From Neobacillus niacini (GTDB taxonomy: Bacteria; Bacillota; Bacilli; Bacillales; Cytobacillaceae): a DNA stretch of 64,000 nt. The DNA lies in contig NZ_JACWFG010000013.1 of the NCBI RefSeq assembly GCF_019749295.1, forward strand, positions 1-64,000, given 5' to 3'. This document shows, in pieces, positions 7,984 through 17,473 of the stretch. The notes under the pieces were generated by a model. It did no database searches. It had not been told where the DNA came from and saw nothing but the letters and a program-made list of their open reading frames with translations. Position 1 is the first letter of the stretch. The number at the start of each line of letters is the position of its first letter. The translations under genes were made by a program, and so were the position numbers.

Positions 7984-9272
7984 ATCTAGCGGAAAAAGCG
8001 TACTTAGGAAGCCTGATTAAGGCAGAGTACTTACTCAAGGATACCGTTATTCAGCCTGATCAACTGGAAAGTGTGCGGCATCAAGAATTAATGCGGAGAA
8101 TGCTGGAATTAACCCGGGCAGGCAAGAATATTGATTTAATCTCTTTGGCATCTTTACTTGACCTTGAGTTCTTTGGTGGAATGTCCTATCTATCTGAACT
8201 GTTATCATACGGTGATCTAGAGAAATTCGAGAATACGGAGGAGCTCATTCTATCTTCGTGGAAGGAACGAGAAAAAAGGAATATCTTAACGGTGGCAACA
8301 GTGAGTGATTGGGAGATTTCGAGAATTACCACTGAACTGGATAAAATCAATCAATGTAAAATGAAGGATCATACCTCCTTAACAGAGGCATTGGCAAATA
8401 TGTATGAGGCACCATGGGAAGACCCAATACTTCTGAATACAGCCACAACAGGAATCAAAGAGCTCGATGTAATGACCGGAGGCTTTCAGAATGGGGAAGT
8501 AACGATTGTGGCAGCAAGACCCTCCATGGGAAAAACCGATGTTATGCTTCATTTCGCCAAAATGTCGGGCTGGGCCGGGTTCATACCGCTGATATTTTCT
8601 TTGGAAATGCCTGAAAAGCTGATTACCTCTCGACTCATTGCTTCGACGGGAAACGTTAACCGAAGAAAAATGAGAGATCTGAAAAGGATGCTTAATCAAA
8701 ACCAAAAGAATTCCTGGTTCGATGTTCTCGGTCAACTGGCTAAGACCAATATACAAATTTTTGATGGAGCTGGGCAAAGTATGGCCGAAATAAGAGCGAA
8801 AACGAGAAAAATGATACACCAATTTCCATACAAAAAACCAGTCATTTTTATTGATTACTTAACATTGATTTCTTCAAGTCAAGTGTACGGAGGGAATTCC
8901 CATCAACAAGTAACAGAAATATCCAAATCACTTAAAACAATGGCAAAAGACTTTGATTGCCCCGTAATATGTTTGGCACAGCTTAATCGATCGGTAGAAT
9001 CGAGAGCAGATAAAAAGCCGATGATGTCTGATATTCGGGAATCAGGCAGTGTGGAACAGGATGCAGATGTCATTTTGTTCCTGTATCGTGAATCCTATTA
9101 TGACAAGGAAACAAAGAATCCTTTCCTTGAAATCATTGTATCGAAAAATCGAAATGGTCCAGTGGGGTCAGCGTTTGTGGATTACAACGAGTGTACAGGT
9201 AGAATCGAGGACCAAAAGATAAAAACAGAGAACAGGGTGGTAGAGGGTGTTAATAAAAGACGCTTACCTTGA
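7980..9272 (+). CDS. DnaB-like replicative helicase (phage/plasmid type)
   Basis: This is a hexameric DNA helicase of about 430 residues. The N-terminal DnaB domain (AEKAYLGSLI) is followed by the RecA-like core: Walker A ARPSMGKTD near residue 178, Walker B-type IFIDYLTLI, and the C-terminal motifs RESGSVEQDADVILFLYR and SKNRNGPVG, which are DnaB signatures. The start is GTG 7980 (TTG 7977 also possible) behind GGAAGG, overlapping the stop of the DnaD-like gene. A chromosomal DnaB normally sits elsewhere, so this is the private helicase of a mobile element. The paired DnaD-like protein probably loads it. Confidence 0.9.
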   Translation: MNLAEKAYLGSLIKAEYLLKDTVIQPDQLESVRHQELMRRMLELTRAGKNIDLISLASLLDLEFFGGMSYLSELLSYGDLEKFENTEELILSSWKEREKRNILTVATVSDWEISRITTELDKINQCKMKDHTSLTEALANMYEAPWEDPILLNTATTGIKELDVMTGGFQNGEVTIVAARPSMGKTDVMLHFAKMSGWAGFIPLIFSLEMPEKLITSRLIASTGNVNRRKMRDLKRMLNQNQKNSWFDVLGQLAKTNIQIFDGAGQSMAEIRAKTRKMIHQFPYKKPVIFIDYLTLISSSQVYGGNSHQQVTEISKSLKTMAKDFDCPVICLAQLNRSVESRADKKPMMSDIRESGSVEQDADVILFLYRESYYDKETKNPFLEIIVSKNRNGPVGSAFVDYNECTGRIEDQKIKTENRVVEGVNKRRLP

Positions 9273-9672
9273 TTGTTTTCTATACGAAGATTCTACATTG
9301 GCCCATTATATTCACCATTTACTAGAAGAGAAGAAGGTTTCTTTAGAGGATGACATTTCCAAACTGAATTTTGATTTAGCAAACCATCAGCAAGTGGCAG
9401 AAATGATTACAACCAATGTACTAGGAATCAATAAGGTTCGAGTTTACTCATTAAAGATGAACCAGAGGGATTTTGTCTTTATCTTTGCCCTTAGTGAGGA
9501 AGAAGCCATTCAGTTGTATGAAAAAACATTTCATCAAAAGCCGTTAAAGTGTCATGAATCTTTACTAGATTTCGAGTTTTACAGAGGAAAAGAGGTGATT
9601 TCGTTTCGGGACATGAGGAAGGAATATCGGTGTTTCCCTGCGATAGTGGGATATTTTTCCCAGGGGAGTTGA
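9247..9672 (+). CDS. hypothetical protein of the replication module
   Basis: This 141-residue soluble protein starts at GTG 9247, overlapping the helicase gene by 26 bases, so it is translationally coupled. It has alternating helix and strand patterns (VRVYSLKMNQRDFVFIFALSEEE) but no motif I recognise. Position after the helicase suggests a role in the replication or control of the element, but this rests on context alone. No membrane segment or signal peptide is present. Confidence 0.65.
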   Translation: MLIKDAYLDCFLYEDSTLAHYIHHLLEEKKVSLEDDISKLNFDLANHQQVAEMITTNVLGINKVRVYSLKMNQRDFVFIFALSEEEAIQLYEKTFHQKPLKCHESLLDFEFYRGKEVISFRDMRKEYRCFPAIVGYFSQGS

Positions 9673-9760
9673 ATGTACATCTAAAAGAAACGTCCCAAAT
9701 TAACGGATTTTTTATCATGTTCAAAACAACCACGACTAACGTTTAACATTACCATAGGGA

Positions 9761-9979
9761 TTGTTCCTCACGGTTCAAGTTAAAACGGTCTTACAGATAA
9801 AAAAGAAAATTATTAGAATCCGTTTTGGCTTGGGAAATGGAAGATCACATACACTTGAAGAAATAGGTAATGTAAACGGGGTAACTAGAGAGAGAATAAA
9901 TCAAATTGAAGTGAAAAATATTCGTAAAATTCGTACAAGAATACGAAGTCGAAAGCATAAAAAAAAAGAAGATTTATAG
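9761..9979 (+). pseudogene. sigma-70 region 4 fragment
   Basis: The frame (TTG at 9761, no clear ribosome site) encodes a basic 72-residue peptide. Residues 14-60 match region 4.2 of the primary sigma factor: IIRIRFGLGNG, HTLEEIG, GVTRERINQIE. This helix-turn-helix normally contacts the -35 element. Regions 2 and 3 are missing and the segment before it (VQVKTVLQI) only weakly resembles the normal region 4.1. It may be a decayed sigma gene, or a stand-alone region 4 protein used as a regulator by the element. The distance of 88 bases from the previous gene and the weak start favour decay. Confidence 0.55.
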
Positions 9980-10068
9980 GGTAAACTTTTATAGTGTACC
10001 GATATTATTAGTTCGACCCCGACCACTGGTATCTTTAGGTGAAATCGAGTTAATTTAAGAAACGATAG

Positions 10069-10116
10069 AACACCTATAAATGTTGCTACATCAATGTTTG
10101 TGGGTGTTTTTTGTTT
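10069..10116 (+). terminator. rho-independent terminator
   Basis: The arms AACACCTATAAA/TTTGTGGGTGTT (G-T pairs included) enclose a 16-base loop and are followed by TTTTTTGTTTT. It closes the replication module. The stretch 10117-10349 shows nothing else. Confidence 0.7.
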
Positions 10117-10349
10117 TGTAAAGAAAAGGGGTGAAAAAGGTGGGCTTTGAAATCATTTTACGCATTTTTCACACAAGGTTAAAGAGCTAAGAAATTAATT
10201 TGTCAGGTAATTGTGTGAGGATTTATTAAATATTTTAAGAAATAAAAAAATCACTAAATGCCAACTATTGAAACTAATAAAGAGGTGTGCCCTTTACTAA
10301 AAGGTCGTAATTACTAATAAAATAGTGTCTTTTGATTTCCCACTAGTGA

Positions 10350-10547
10350 TCAATTTGTAATTTTTCTTAGAAGTTGTGTATCCGTTAAACGACCGACCAT
10401 AATTCTTCCTACAATTATATTTCCCAATTCATTCTGATACCGTGCAGGTAGCACCAGTATCAAGATTAGAAAAGCAACTGTCCCTACGAAAAGTGTATAG
10501 AATAAAATATTGCTATAATAGAAAATACCGTTAATAAAACTAAACAT
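10350..10547 (-). CDS. possible small membrane protein
   Basis: This 65-residue minus-strand ORF has two hydrophobic stretches (residues 8-18 and 19-34) and a basic tail (GRIMVGRLTDTQLLRKITN). There is no good ribosome site upstream of the ATG and no recognised family, so it may be chance coding in AT-rich DNA. It is listed because it is the only candidate gene in 9980-10750. Confidence 0.3.
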   Translation of the reverse strand: MFSFINGIFYYSNILFYTLFVGTVAFLILILVLPARYQNELGNIIVGRIMVGRLTDTQLLRKITN

Positions 10548-10802
10548 GTTAAAATAGTAGTGGGTGAACTTAGTAATTAAGAGATAGAATAATTCTGAGT
10601 ATGTTGAAATTTATTTTTCACCTTCGTAGCCTTAATACTAAATTAAATTGACGCATGTATTAATATATACCTTGGAAGAATACCTTAAGGTGGTAATCAC
10701 CAATATGATATATTTATAATCATAAAATTCATCTTAAAAAGAGGGAAGTACTTATTGTTATCGAATATTATCACAACAAGAGTAAATAAATGGGGTGAGA
10801 GA

Positions 10803-11957
10803 ATGGAGTACGGCAATAACGAATTTATATCATATGATGGTACGGAGCCAGAATCTATAGAAGATTGGGATTCAGAAGAAACGCCATTCGATGCAGATAA
10901 AATTAGAATTGAACAAAGAATGGTTTCGTTAAAATATATGAAAGAATTAATTGATATGGACTTAATGAACTTGAATCCGGACTTTCAGAGGAACCGAGTA
11001 TGGAATGAACCTAAAAGAAAATCATTACTAATAGAATCATTAATGCTAAGAATTCCTATTCCTGCATTTTATTTTTATGAAGATGAAGATTCTATCTTGC
11101 ATGTAATTGATGGCTTGCAAAGGTTACATACAATTAACGATTTTTTAAATGGGAAATTTAAATTGAAGTACCTACAGTATTTACATGAATCTTGTAATAA
11201 TAAAACTTTTAATGAGTTGGAAAACAAATATAAGCAAAGGATTTTTATGACACAGTTTCCTGTAAATATTATTGATGCTCGGACACCGTCTCAAGTTAAA
11301 TATGACTTGTTTAGAAGAATAAATACTGGTGGCGTATCTTTAAATGCACAAGAAATAAGAAATTCTATAGCTAAGCCCTCAGTACGGAAATTTTTAAGAG
11401 GTCTTGCAAAATCTACTGAGTTTAATTTGGCTACAGATAACGGTGTAAACGATGATCGAATGGCGGCACAAGAATTAGTTTTAAGATATGTAGCATTCTA
11501 TAGAGCATATGACTTTGAAAAAAGAACTTTAGAATATCATAAAAGTGATTTGGAGTTCTTTTTAGACAATGCTTTTGAAGAATTGAATAAAATGAGTGAT
11601 AATGAGCTTTCTAAATTTGAATTCTATTTTAAAAATGCAATGCAAAATGCATTAATACTTTTTGGAAAGAAAAGTTTTAGGAAATATAATAGAACAACCA
11701 TTAACGACAATAAAAAGAAATTAGTAAATAAATCTTTATTTACATCACTAAGTGTTATGTTGTCATATATTGATACTGAATTTATAAAAAGTAGGGTAAA
11801 TACAGATTTAGCACTCAATAAACTAATTGCACTAATAACTGAAGATAGTCGTTATTCTGATGGTTTAACGGTAGGGACGAATTCAGTGTCAAATGTTAAA
11901 TACAACTTTAAGCAAACAAGATTATTAATTGAGGAGATTCTAGATAATGTGGAATAG
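10803..11957 (+). CDS. DUF262-domain protein, first gene of a three-gene operon
   Basis: This 384-residue protein has the DUF262 (GmrSD N-terminal type) signatures in order: NPDFQRNRVW (residues 58-67), RIPIPAFYFYED, DGLQRLHTI (103-111, keeping the D-G-x-Q-R pattern thought to be catalytic), and LFRRINTGGVSLNAQEIRNS. DUF262 domains occur in nucleases and nucleotidases of anti-phage systems. No DUF1524 HNH domain is attached. The start is ATG 10803 with GGGGTGA upstream; a TTG at 10755 with GAGGGAA is an alternative. The gene overlaps the ATPase gene by 11 bases, so expression is coupled. The system it belongs to is not one I can name. Confidence 0.8.
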   Translation: MEYGNNEFISYDGTEPESIEDWDSEETPFDADKIRIEQRMVSLKYMKELIDMDLMNLNPDFQRNRVWNEPKRKSLLIESLMLRIPIPAFYFYEDEDSILHVIDGLQRLHTINDFLNGKFKLKYLQYLHESCNNKTFNELENKYKQRIFMTQFPVNIIDARTPSQVKYDLFRRINTGGVSLNAQEIRNSIAKPSVRKFLRGLAKSTEFNLATDNGVNDDRMAAQELVLRYVAFYRAYDFEKRTLEYHKSDLEFFLDNAFEELNKMSDNELSKFEFYFKNAMQNALILFGKKSFRKYNRTTINDNKKKLVNKSLFTSLSVMLSYIDTEFIKSRVNTDLALNKLIALITEDSRYSDGLTVGTNSVSNVKYNFKQTRLLIEEILDNVE

Positions 11958-13041
11958 GGTAAAGTTCAAAAATTTTAAAAGTCTAAAGAATCTAGAGCTA
12001 GAATTAACAAATATTAATGTATTGGCTGGAGGAAATGCTGCTGGTAAGTCTAGTATCATTCAGGGAATACTTTTGGCAAAAAGTACATCGGAAAGCCTTA
12101 AGAAGAATGAAATTGAACTAAATGGACCTTATAATCTGGCTCTTGGAAGATCAGAACATGTATTGTGCTCAACTGCTGATTCAGAAAACTTCTCTATTAT
12201 CTTGAGTAATATGGAAAGAGATTTAATATATTCTTATAATTTAGATCTTCTTAATAGACCATACACTGTTGAATTAGATAATCTATCTTCTGGGAATATT
12301 GAGCTTTTTAAAGAAACTAAACTTCACTATTTAAATGCTGAAAGACTAGGACCAAGAAAGGGTCAAAAATTTGATCCAAAAGAGTCTTTGATGACAGGTT
12401 ATAATGGTGAATATGTTAATCATGTATTAAATCGAGCAGATGATCTACATATCCAAGTTCCAGAGAGTATTAAGAACCGAAATGGTTTAGAAAGATTTTC
12501 CACACAAGTAGAGGCATGGATGCAGTTGTTAATTCCTGACTTTAGGTTAAAAGTGACTCCTATTAAAGAAGTAGATATGGTTACTATTTCTTATGGTAAT
12601 AGTGGGTTAGGACATTTTATTCCTCCAACCTCTACTGGTTTCGGTATATCATATTGTCTACCTATTATTACTTCTGGTCTTTTGGCGTCTACTCAAGAGA
12701 ATTCTGTACTGATTGTAGAGAATCCAGAAGCGCATTTACATCCTGAGAGTCAATCTAGAATAGGTCAATTCTTAGCATTAGTTAGTCTAACAGGCGTTCA
12801 ACTTATTGTCGAAACACATAGTGAACATGTTGTTAATGGTATAAGAATACAACTAGCTAAAAGTGATGCAACAAAGAGTGGAATAGTTCATTATATTTCA
12901 CAAATAGAAGGAGAAACTGTAAGTTCTAAAATCGAAATATCAGAAAATGGAGAATTAAGTAATTGGCCACAAGGATTCTTTGACCAAGAAAAGAAAGATT
13001 TATTCGAACTCCTTAGGTTAAAAAGGAGTAGAAGAAATTGA
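11947..13041 (+). CDS. ABC-type ATPase with DUF3696 tail
   Basis: This 364-residue ATPase of the SMC/OLD-like AAA group has Walker A GGNAAGKSS (residues 28-36), a LGPRKG motif in the middle, and a signature-plus-Walker B region IVENPEAHLHPESQSR near 256-270. The switch His is in VETHSEHVVNGIR (about 287). The last 50 residues (ELSNWPQGFFDQ, KDLFELL) match DUF3696. There is no Toprim domain as in true OLD nucleases, so it probably acts as a sensor or motor for its neighbours. It overlaps the genes on both sides by 11 and 4 bases, showing a tight operon. Confidence 0.85.
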   Translation: MWNRVKFKNFKSLKNLELELTNINVLAGGNAAGKSSIIQGILLAKSTSESLKKNEIELNGPYNLALGRSEHVLCSTADSENFSIILSNMERDLIYSYNLDLLNRPYTVELDNLSSGNIELFKETKLHYLNAERLGPRKGQKFDPKESLMTGYNGEYVNHVLNRADDLHIQVPESIKNRNGLERFSTQVEAWMQLLIPDFRLKVTPIKEVDMVTISYGNSGLGHFIPPTSTGFGISYCLPIITSGLLASTQENSVLIVENPEAHLHPESQSRIGQFLALVSLTGVQLIVETHSEHVVNGIRIQLAKSDATKSGIVHYISQIEGETVSSKIEISENGELSNWPQGFFDQEKKDLFELLRLKRSRRN

Positions 13042-13922
13042 ACATTGATTATATCTTATTAGAAGAAACTCTTTATAGTGATGAAAATCTAAATGACTCC
13101 GAATTAAAAGCTAGGTTAAACGAATTTCTTAGTATCTGTGAAGAGATTGTTCAATTTGAAGAGGAAAACATTCTTTACTCGTTTGATTTGTACGATCAAT
13201 ATATAAAGGGTGTAGAATTTGCAAATTGGCTTTATACAGATGATAAATTTTTTGCTGATGAGAAAAAATTACTTAGGTTACTAATTGAACAATCTTTTGT
13301 AGATGACGACTCACTATATAAATTGTATAGGTCACAAATTAATAAAGAATTCAGTGATAGAAATATGGCTGCTATGCATATCTTAGCAGAATTAGAAGAC
13401 TTAGTTCCGACGGAGATTTCAGTATATGAAATAGAAGATTGTTTCAAAATAAGAAGGTTATTTTTAGGCTATGAAAGAGATAGAATTAATTTTTGTAGTT
13501 CTATAAATAGGGTATTTCCGAAATTATATTTGGGAGAGAATGTTGAGAATACGTTAAGACATTTTAATCCAATCAGTGATCATATTAAGGAATTAATTAC
13601 ACATCTGACAGCTCTAAATGATCATGCTTTAAACTTATTTGAAGAATATTCACGTGAAGGGGAAGCAAAAGTTTTGAGTATGCTTTCTAGTACTACGGGT
13701 ATTATTTGTTCTCCAGAAGGAAATCATCAAACTGTTGAAACCTATCTCAAATTTAGGTTCAAAGATAATGAGGGTAATATTCAGCAATTAAGTTGTTCTC
13801 CTCATACAAAGCTGTATAGAGCAGATTCGAATTATCGTATCTACTTTACTTGGAATAACAACAGGTTGCCAGGGTTACCAGAGATTCTAGTAGGACACAT
13901 TGGTGGACATCCTTATCCTTAA
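13038..13922 (+). CDS. unknown protein with RelE-like C-terminus
   Basis: This 294-residue protein overlaps the ATPase gene by 4 bases. Residues 1-210 are mostly acidic helices with no motif I know. Residues 235-294 are beta-rich: HTKLYRADSNYRIYFTW and then ILVGHIGGHPY resemble the strand pattern of RelE/ParE toxins (an xYRIxY strand followed by xxVGHR), which cleave mRNA or poison gyrase. A toxin-like effector driven by the DUF262 and ATPase partners is an inference from this pattern and the operon context. The terminator for the operon is at 14095-14133. Confidence 0.6.
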   Translation: MNIDYILLEETLYSDENLNDSELKARLNEFLSICEEIVQFEEENILYSFDLYDQYIKGVEFANWLYTDDKFFADEKKLLRLLIEQSFVDDDSLYKLYRSQINKEFSDRNMAAMHILAELEDLVPTEISVYEIEDCFKIRRLFLGYERDRINFCSSINRVFPKLYLGENVENTLRHFNPISDHIKELITHLTALNDHALNLFEEYSREGEAKVLSMLSSTTGIICSPEGNHQTVETYLKFRFKDNEGNIQQLSCSPHTKLYRADSNYRIYFTWNNNRLPGLPEILVGHIGGHPYP

Positions 13923-14094
13923 CAAAAATATTTGTTAGACTTCTTATAGTGAAAAAGTGGACTAGAAAATGAGAGTGTATCGCCAAAAATCTTAAGATAC
14001 CAGATTAATAGCTATAAAAATATTACTCTTTTTTTCCAATTTTTATAACTAGAAGTATTTTTGAAATGGTATATATTTCACTAACTTTATGTTA

Positions 14095-14133
14095 AAAATG
14101 CTCAGAGTAAATTCTCTGAGCATTTTGTTTGTA
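14095..14133 (+). terminator. strong terminator of the DUF262 operon
   Basis: A perfect stem AAAATGCTCAGAG/CTCTGAGCATTTT with a TAAATT loop is followed by GTTTGTATTTT. It can work in both directions, so it may also end the minus-strand integrase remnant. Confidence 0.85.
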
Positions 14134-14239
14134 TTTTACTAGTACTATAGAAAAAATCATTGTAGATCAAAATTGTTATTTACTTTGTTTAGTTGTCCAC
14201 TGAATGTTTATATACGACTATAACATTATTTTTTGGATT

Positions 14240-15350
14240 TTACATATTTTCAAACGTATCAATTGTCAGTTTCTCCTCTTCCTCCCGCAATTCCTTAAGC
14301 ACATGAGTATAGTGCCTATAAGTCGTTTCGATATTGCTGTGTCCCAAACGTTCACTAACATAATTTACTTCAATCTTGGGATACAATAGAACACTTGCAT
14401 GAGTATGCCTCAATCCATGTATCGTAATTGGAGCAATTCCAAGTTCTTTTAAAGTTTTTTGTAAGAGTTTGTTGGCATTGGTGTTGCTGATTACTCTGTA
14501 CTTGGATTCTGGCTATAAAAGACTAATCCATACATATTAGGTGTTACCTTCTCGAAAAGTCTTCTAAATGCATTCATTGTCTTTTTATCTAGTTTGATAG
14601 TATGGTTGGATGCTTCATTTTTCGTTAGACCGAAACCTTGGAAATGCCTTTTTGCATAACCCCATGTTTTGTTAATGGTTATTGTGTTGTTTTTAAAGTC
14701 GAAATCCTTTCTTGTTATTAATCCCACTAACTCCCCAAAACGCGCCCCAGAAGTCAGCCCTAATAGAATTAGATAATACCCTATCCCTTGGTTTAACAAA
14801 CTGTAAATCACTTCTTGTAATCTTTTGGTTTCAAAAAAATTTAAATGTTTTTCTTCTGGCTTCTTTGCAGGATTGATTGGTCCATGTTAATACTGCTTTC
14901 CTTGTGAAATCATGCTGAATTATTTGTTCCTCAATAGCATCCTGCACACATGACCTTATGTGGGTGTTTACCTTCTCAACATTTTCTTTAGCCTTATCAG
15001 AACCAAATTTGTTTAAAAACATCTGGTAGTCATGACGTTTAATTTCCTGCAATGGTTTGCCACCAAAATATTCTTTAATTGCTCTAAATGTATAATCGTA
15101 ATGAAGTTTGGTTGTTTTAGTTAAATTAGATTTATAGAGTTTGAACCATTTCTCGAAATACTCATCAAACGGCATCGGCTTTAGATGTGGTAATAATCCT
15201 TTACTTAATTGAGCTTATATTTCTACAGCAGTTATTTGTGCCTCTTTTTTGGTTTTGAATCCAACTTTTCTTATCGGCTTCGCTACACCGTTAACCGTGT
15301 GACTCACGGTAAATTGATAGGTTTTACCCCGTTTTTGTATACTTGCCATT
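14240..15350 (-). pseudogene. decayed phage tyrosine integrase
   Basis: Three reading frames together give a complete phage-type integrase. From ATG at 15350 the N-terminal arm-binding domain reads MASIQKRGKTYQFTV, then an in-frame TAA stops it just before AQLSKG. The core-binding domain continues (FDEYFEKWFKLYKSNL) and shifts frame near 14880. The catalytic part carries TSGARFGELVGL (catalytic Arg), shifts again near 14490, and ends with HGLRHTHAS, ERLGHSN and TYRHYTHV (His-Arg-His-Tyr set). Three independent lesions show that the gene is dead. It marks an old prophage or ICE attachment region. Confidence 0.85.
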
Positions 15351-15437
15351 CTCAGATGTCACCTTTCTAATGTTTTTTGGGGTTTAACCAAACACGGTAA
15401 AAAGGGGGTGCTTGGTAGTTGTGTATATTAGTAGTCT

Positions 15438-15824
15438 TTAAGAAAAGATCCGGTCAAAGTTTTCATCTAAAAACATTGCCATTTTTGATGCTTGAAATGA
15501 CCAAGTTTGTCCTTTACTTCCTGGATAGAATACAAATCCACCATTTTGTGCATCCAGTACTTTACGGAAACGTGAAGGATAAAGGATATATTCTTTGATC
15601 CATTCACTTTTTCTATTCACTCTTTTTTCAAGATCTTGCATTGACCAGTAGACTCCTACTAACTGAATTTTTTTCAGTTCTTGTAATTCGATTTTAGAAA
15701 TTATGATGCTATCCGCAGGTACAGGGATGTTTATATTAACTGATAGTGATTGAACATAACTCGATACCTTTTGATGGTAGAAAAGTTGATTTTCTCTTTG
15801 ATATTCTTGAAAGATAGTTGCCAT
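15438..15824 (-). CDS. DUF771-family phage protein
   Basis: This protein of about 128 residues starts at ATG 15824 with AGGAGG 8 bases upstream (GTG 15833 also possible). The C-terminal 75 residues carry the DUF771 pattern: a W-S/M-DLE stretch followed by SEWIKEYILYPSRFRK and FVFYPGSKGQTWSFQA. DUF771 proteins are small phage proteins usually found in the early region next to integrase and repressor genes, and may bind DNA. With the dead integrase next to it, this is a survivor of the same prophage. Confidence 0.75.
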   Translation of the reverse strand: MATIFQEYQRENQLFYHQKVSSYVQSLSVNINIPVPADSIIISKIELQELKKIQLVGVYWSMQDLEKRVNRKSEWIKEYILYPSRFRKVLDAQNGGFVFYPGSKGQTWSFQASKMAMFLDENFDRIFS

Positions 15825-16129
15825 TCTGTTCACCTCCTAGTTGAAAAATATTTATCAAAGATACTTGGTTATCGGTAGTATATTAGAAAACTCTTTGGGT
15901 TAATTTATGGAAATTTTGTGATGTGAAACGGTAAATAGCTTATGTATTTATAGTAATATTGATTTAGTAGACCGGAAAATTTGCTGGGGGGTACCAGAAG
16001 AAAGTTATTATCTAAAATCATTTATAACTGATTTGGGGATTAGGTTAGTAAAGACTATTTATTTTTTAGATGGTATCGATAAAATACATTTAAAATGAAA
16101 ATAGAATATACATATAAGAGGAGTATAAA

Positions 16130-17146
16130 ATGGCTAGTCCGATTACTATTTTAAAAAACAACGACTTATTATTTGAAGCTAAGAATATACAAGAAGCAGC
16201 CAGGTTTTTTGAAGAATATTTTAATTCAAGTAAATATAAATATTATGACTCTATTGAGAGAGGATATGTTTATAATATTCCTTACTACGATGGGGAAGAT
16301 GAATATCATTTTGTTGCACCTAAAGAAATCGCAGCGAATCGTCGTAAAGAACTTGAAGAAAGAGGGCACAAAAATGCCCGCCGTGTTTGGTTGGTACCTG
16401 CTAATCCTAATGATTATGACGTAGAAGGTGCATTTAGCTTTTATGATACGATTGATTGGAAACGTTCTTTTAACTATGAAAATGGCGATATACTATTTAT
16501 TTATGTATCCGGTAATATCCGAAAGGTCCGCTTTAAGGTAGAAGTTATAGAAGGTATTGTAAAGGATAAAGATATTACATATGATAAAAAATTCTGGTTG
16601 GATGAAGAAAAATATAAGAAGTCTAAGGAGTATGATTATACAAGAATTCGATTACTTGATGAGATAGATACTTCAGAGCTTTCTCTGGCTAAATTGCGCA
16701 ATTACGGTCTAAAAGGAAATATTCAAGGAGCTATGAAGCTTAAGGGAGAATTACATGACTATATCATGTCATTTTTTGAACATGGCTTAACGGAAGGATA
16801 TTATCCTGAAGAAGTTTCTGAGGGGTTAGAAGAAGGAAAACGTAAAACTATTAACGTTAATGTATATGAGCGAAATCCCCTTGCTAGGAAGAAATGCATG
16901 GATTTTTACGGTGTTCAATGTCAAATATGCAATTTTAATTTTGAAGAGAAATATGGGGAAGTTGGCAAAGATTTTATTCATGTACATCATATTGTTCCCC
17001 TACATCAAATACAGGGGGATTATAAAGTGGATCCAATTAAAGATTTAATTCCTGTTTGTCCAAACTGTCATGCAATGTTGCATAGATTGGAAAATGGCAC
17101 CTATTTATCTGTAGAAAAATTAAAAGAACGGATTAAAAATAATTAA
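16130..17146 (+). CDS. EVE-HNH endonuclease (type IV restriction)
   Basis: This 338-residue protein has a clear AAGAGGAG site before ATG. The middle (residues 85-195) has EVE-domain hallmarks: VWLVPANPNDYDV, an aromatic D-T-I-DW segment and GDILFIYVSG. EVE domains flip out and bind modified cytosines. The C-terminus is an HNH nuclease with zinc-binding Cys pairs: CQIC (about 264), HVHHIVPL, then IPVCPNCHAMLHR. This layout is that of TspMcrA-like enzymes, which cut DNA containing 5-methylcytosine. The first 80 residues are an extra domain that I do not recognise. The gene seems to have its own promoter and two further possible defence genes follow it. Confidence 0.85.
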   Translation: MASPITILKNNDLLFEAKNIQEAARFFEEYFNSSKYKYYDSIERGYVYNIPYYDGEDEYHFVAPKEIAANRRKELEERGHKNARRVWLVPANPNDYDVEGAFSFYDTIDWKRSFNYENGDILFIYVSGNIRKVRFKVEVIEGIVKDKDITYDKKFWLDEEKYKKSKEYDYTRIRLLDEIDTSELSLAKLRNYGLKGNIQGAMKLKGELHDYIMSFFEHGLTEGYYPEEVSEGLEEGKRKTINVNVYERNPLARKKCMDFYGVQCQICNFNFEEKYGEVGKDFIHVHHIVPLHQIQGDYKVDPIKDLIPVCPNCHAMLHRLENGTYLSVEKLKERIKNN

Positions 17147-17211
17147 ATGATGCTTTAACGTGTCACAAGATACTGCAAAATTACTAAAAAGTTTAGGAAA
17201 GGAGAAAAGGA

Positions 17212-17412
17212 ATTACCATAGATTTTAAAAGTTTTCTTATGGATGAATATAAGTTAGGAGAAAAATCAGCTCGTGATTATGAAGGACGTTTGAATGGAAT
17301 TATAGCAAGCGGTATTTATAATGGAGAAAGAGAGGTTTCACCTAGTCTTATAAAGCTAATTGAAGAGAAATTTCCAAATTCATTCAATCATTATCGGCTT
17401 ACCATAGAATGA
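17212..17412 (+). CDS. small ORF with probable ATT start
   Basis: A 66-residue frame follows the EVE-HNH gene by 65 bases. GGAG at 17201-17204 stands 7 bases before an ATT codon at 17212; the first ATG (17239) has no ribosome site. The peptide (FLMDEYKLGEKSARDYEGRL, then LIKLIEEKFPNSFNHYRLTIE) looks like a short helical domain resembling the start of core-binding domains. It may be a genuine small protein translated from ATT, or the remnant of a larger gene. Too short and non-ATG for usual ORF finding. Confidence 0.45.
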   Translation: MTIDFKSFLMDEYKLGEKSARDYEGRLNGIIASGIYNGEREVSPSLIKLIEEKFPNSFNHYRLTIE

Positions 17413-17473
17413 TATATTGAATTTAAAAAGCGTTGAAAAAGGGATTGAATTAGTATAAAAGTAGGTGATTGAG

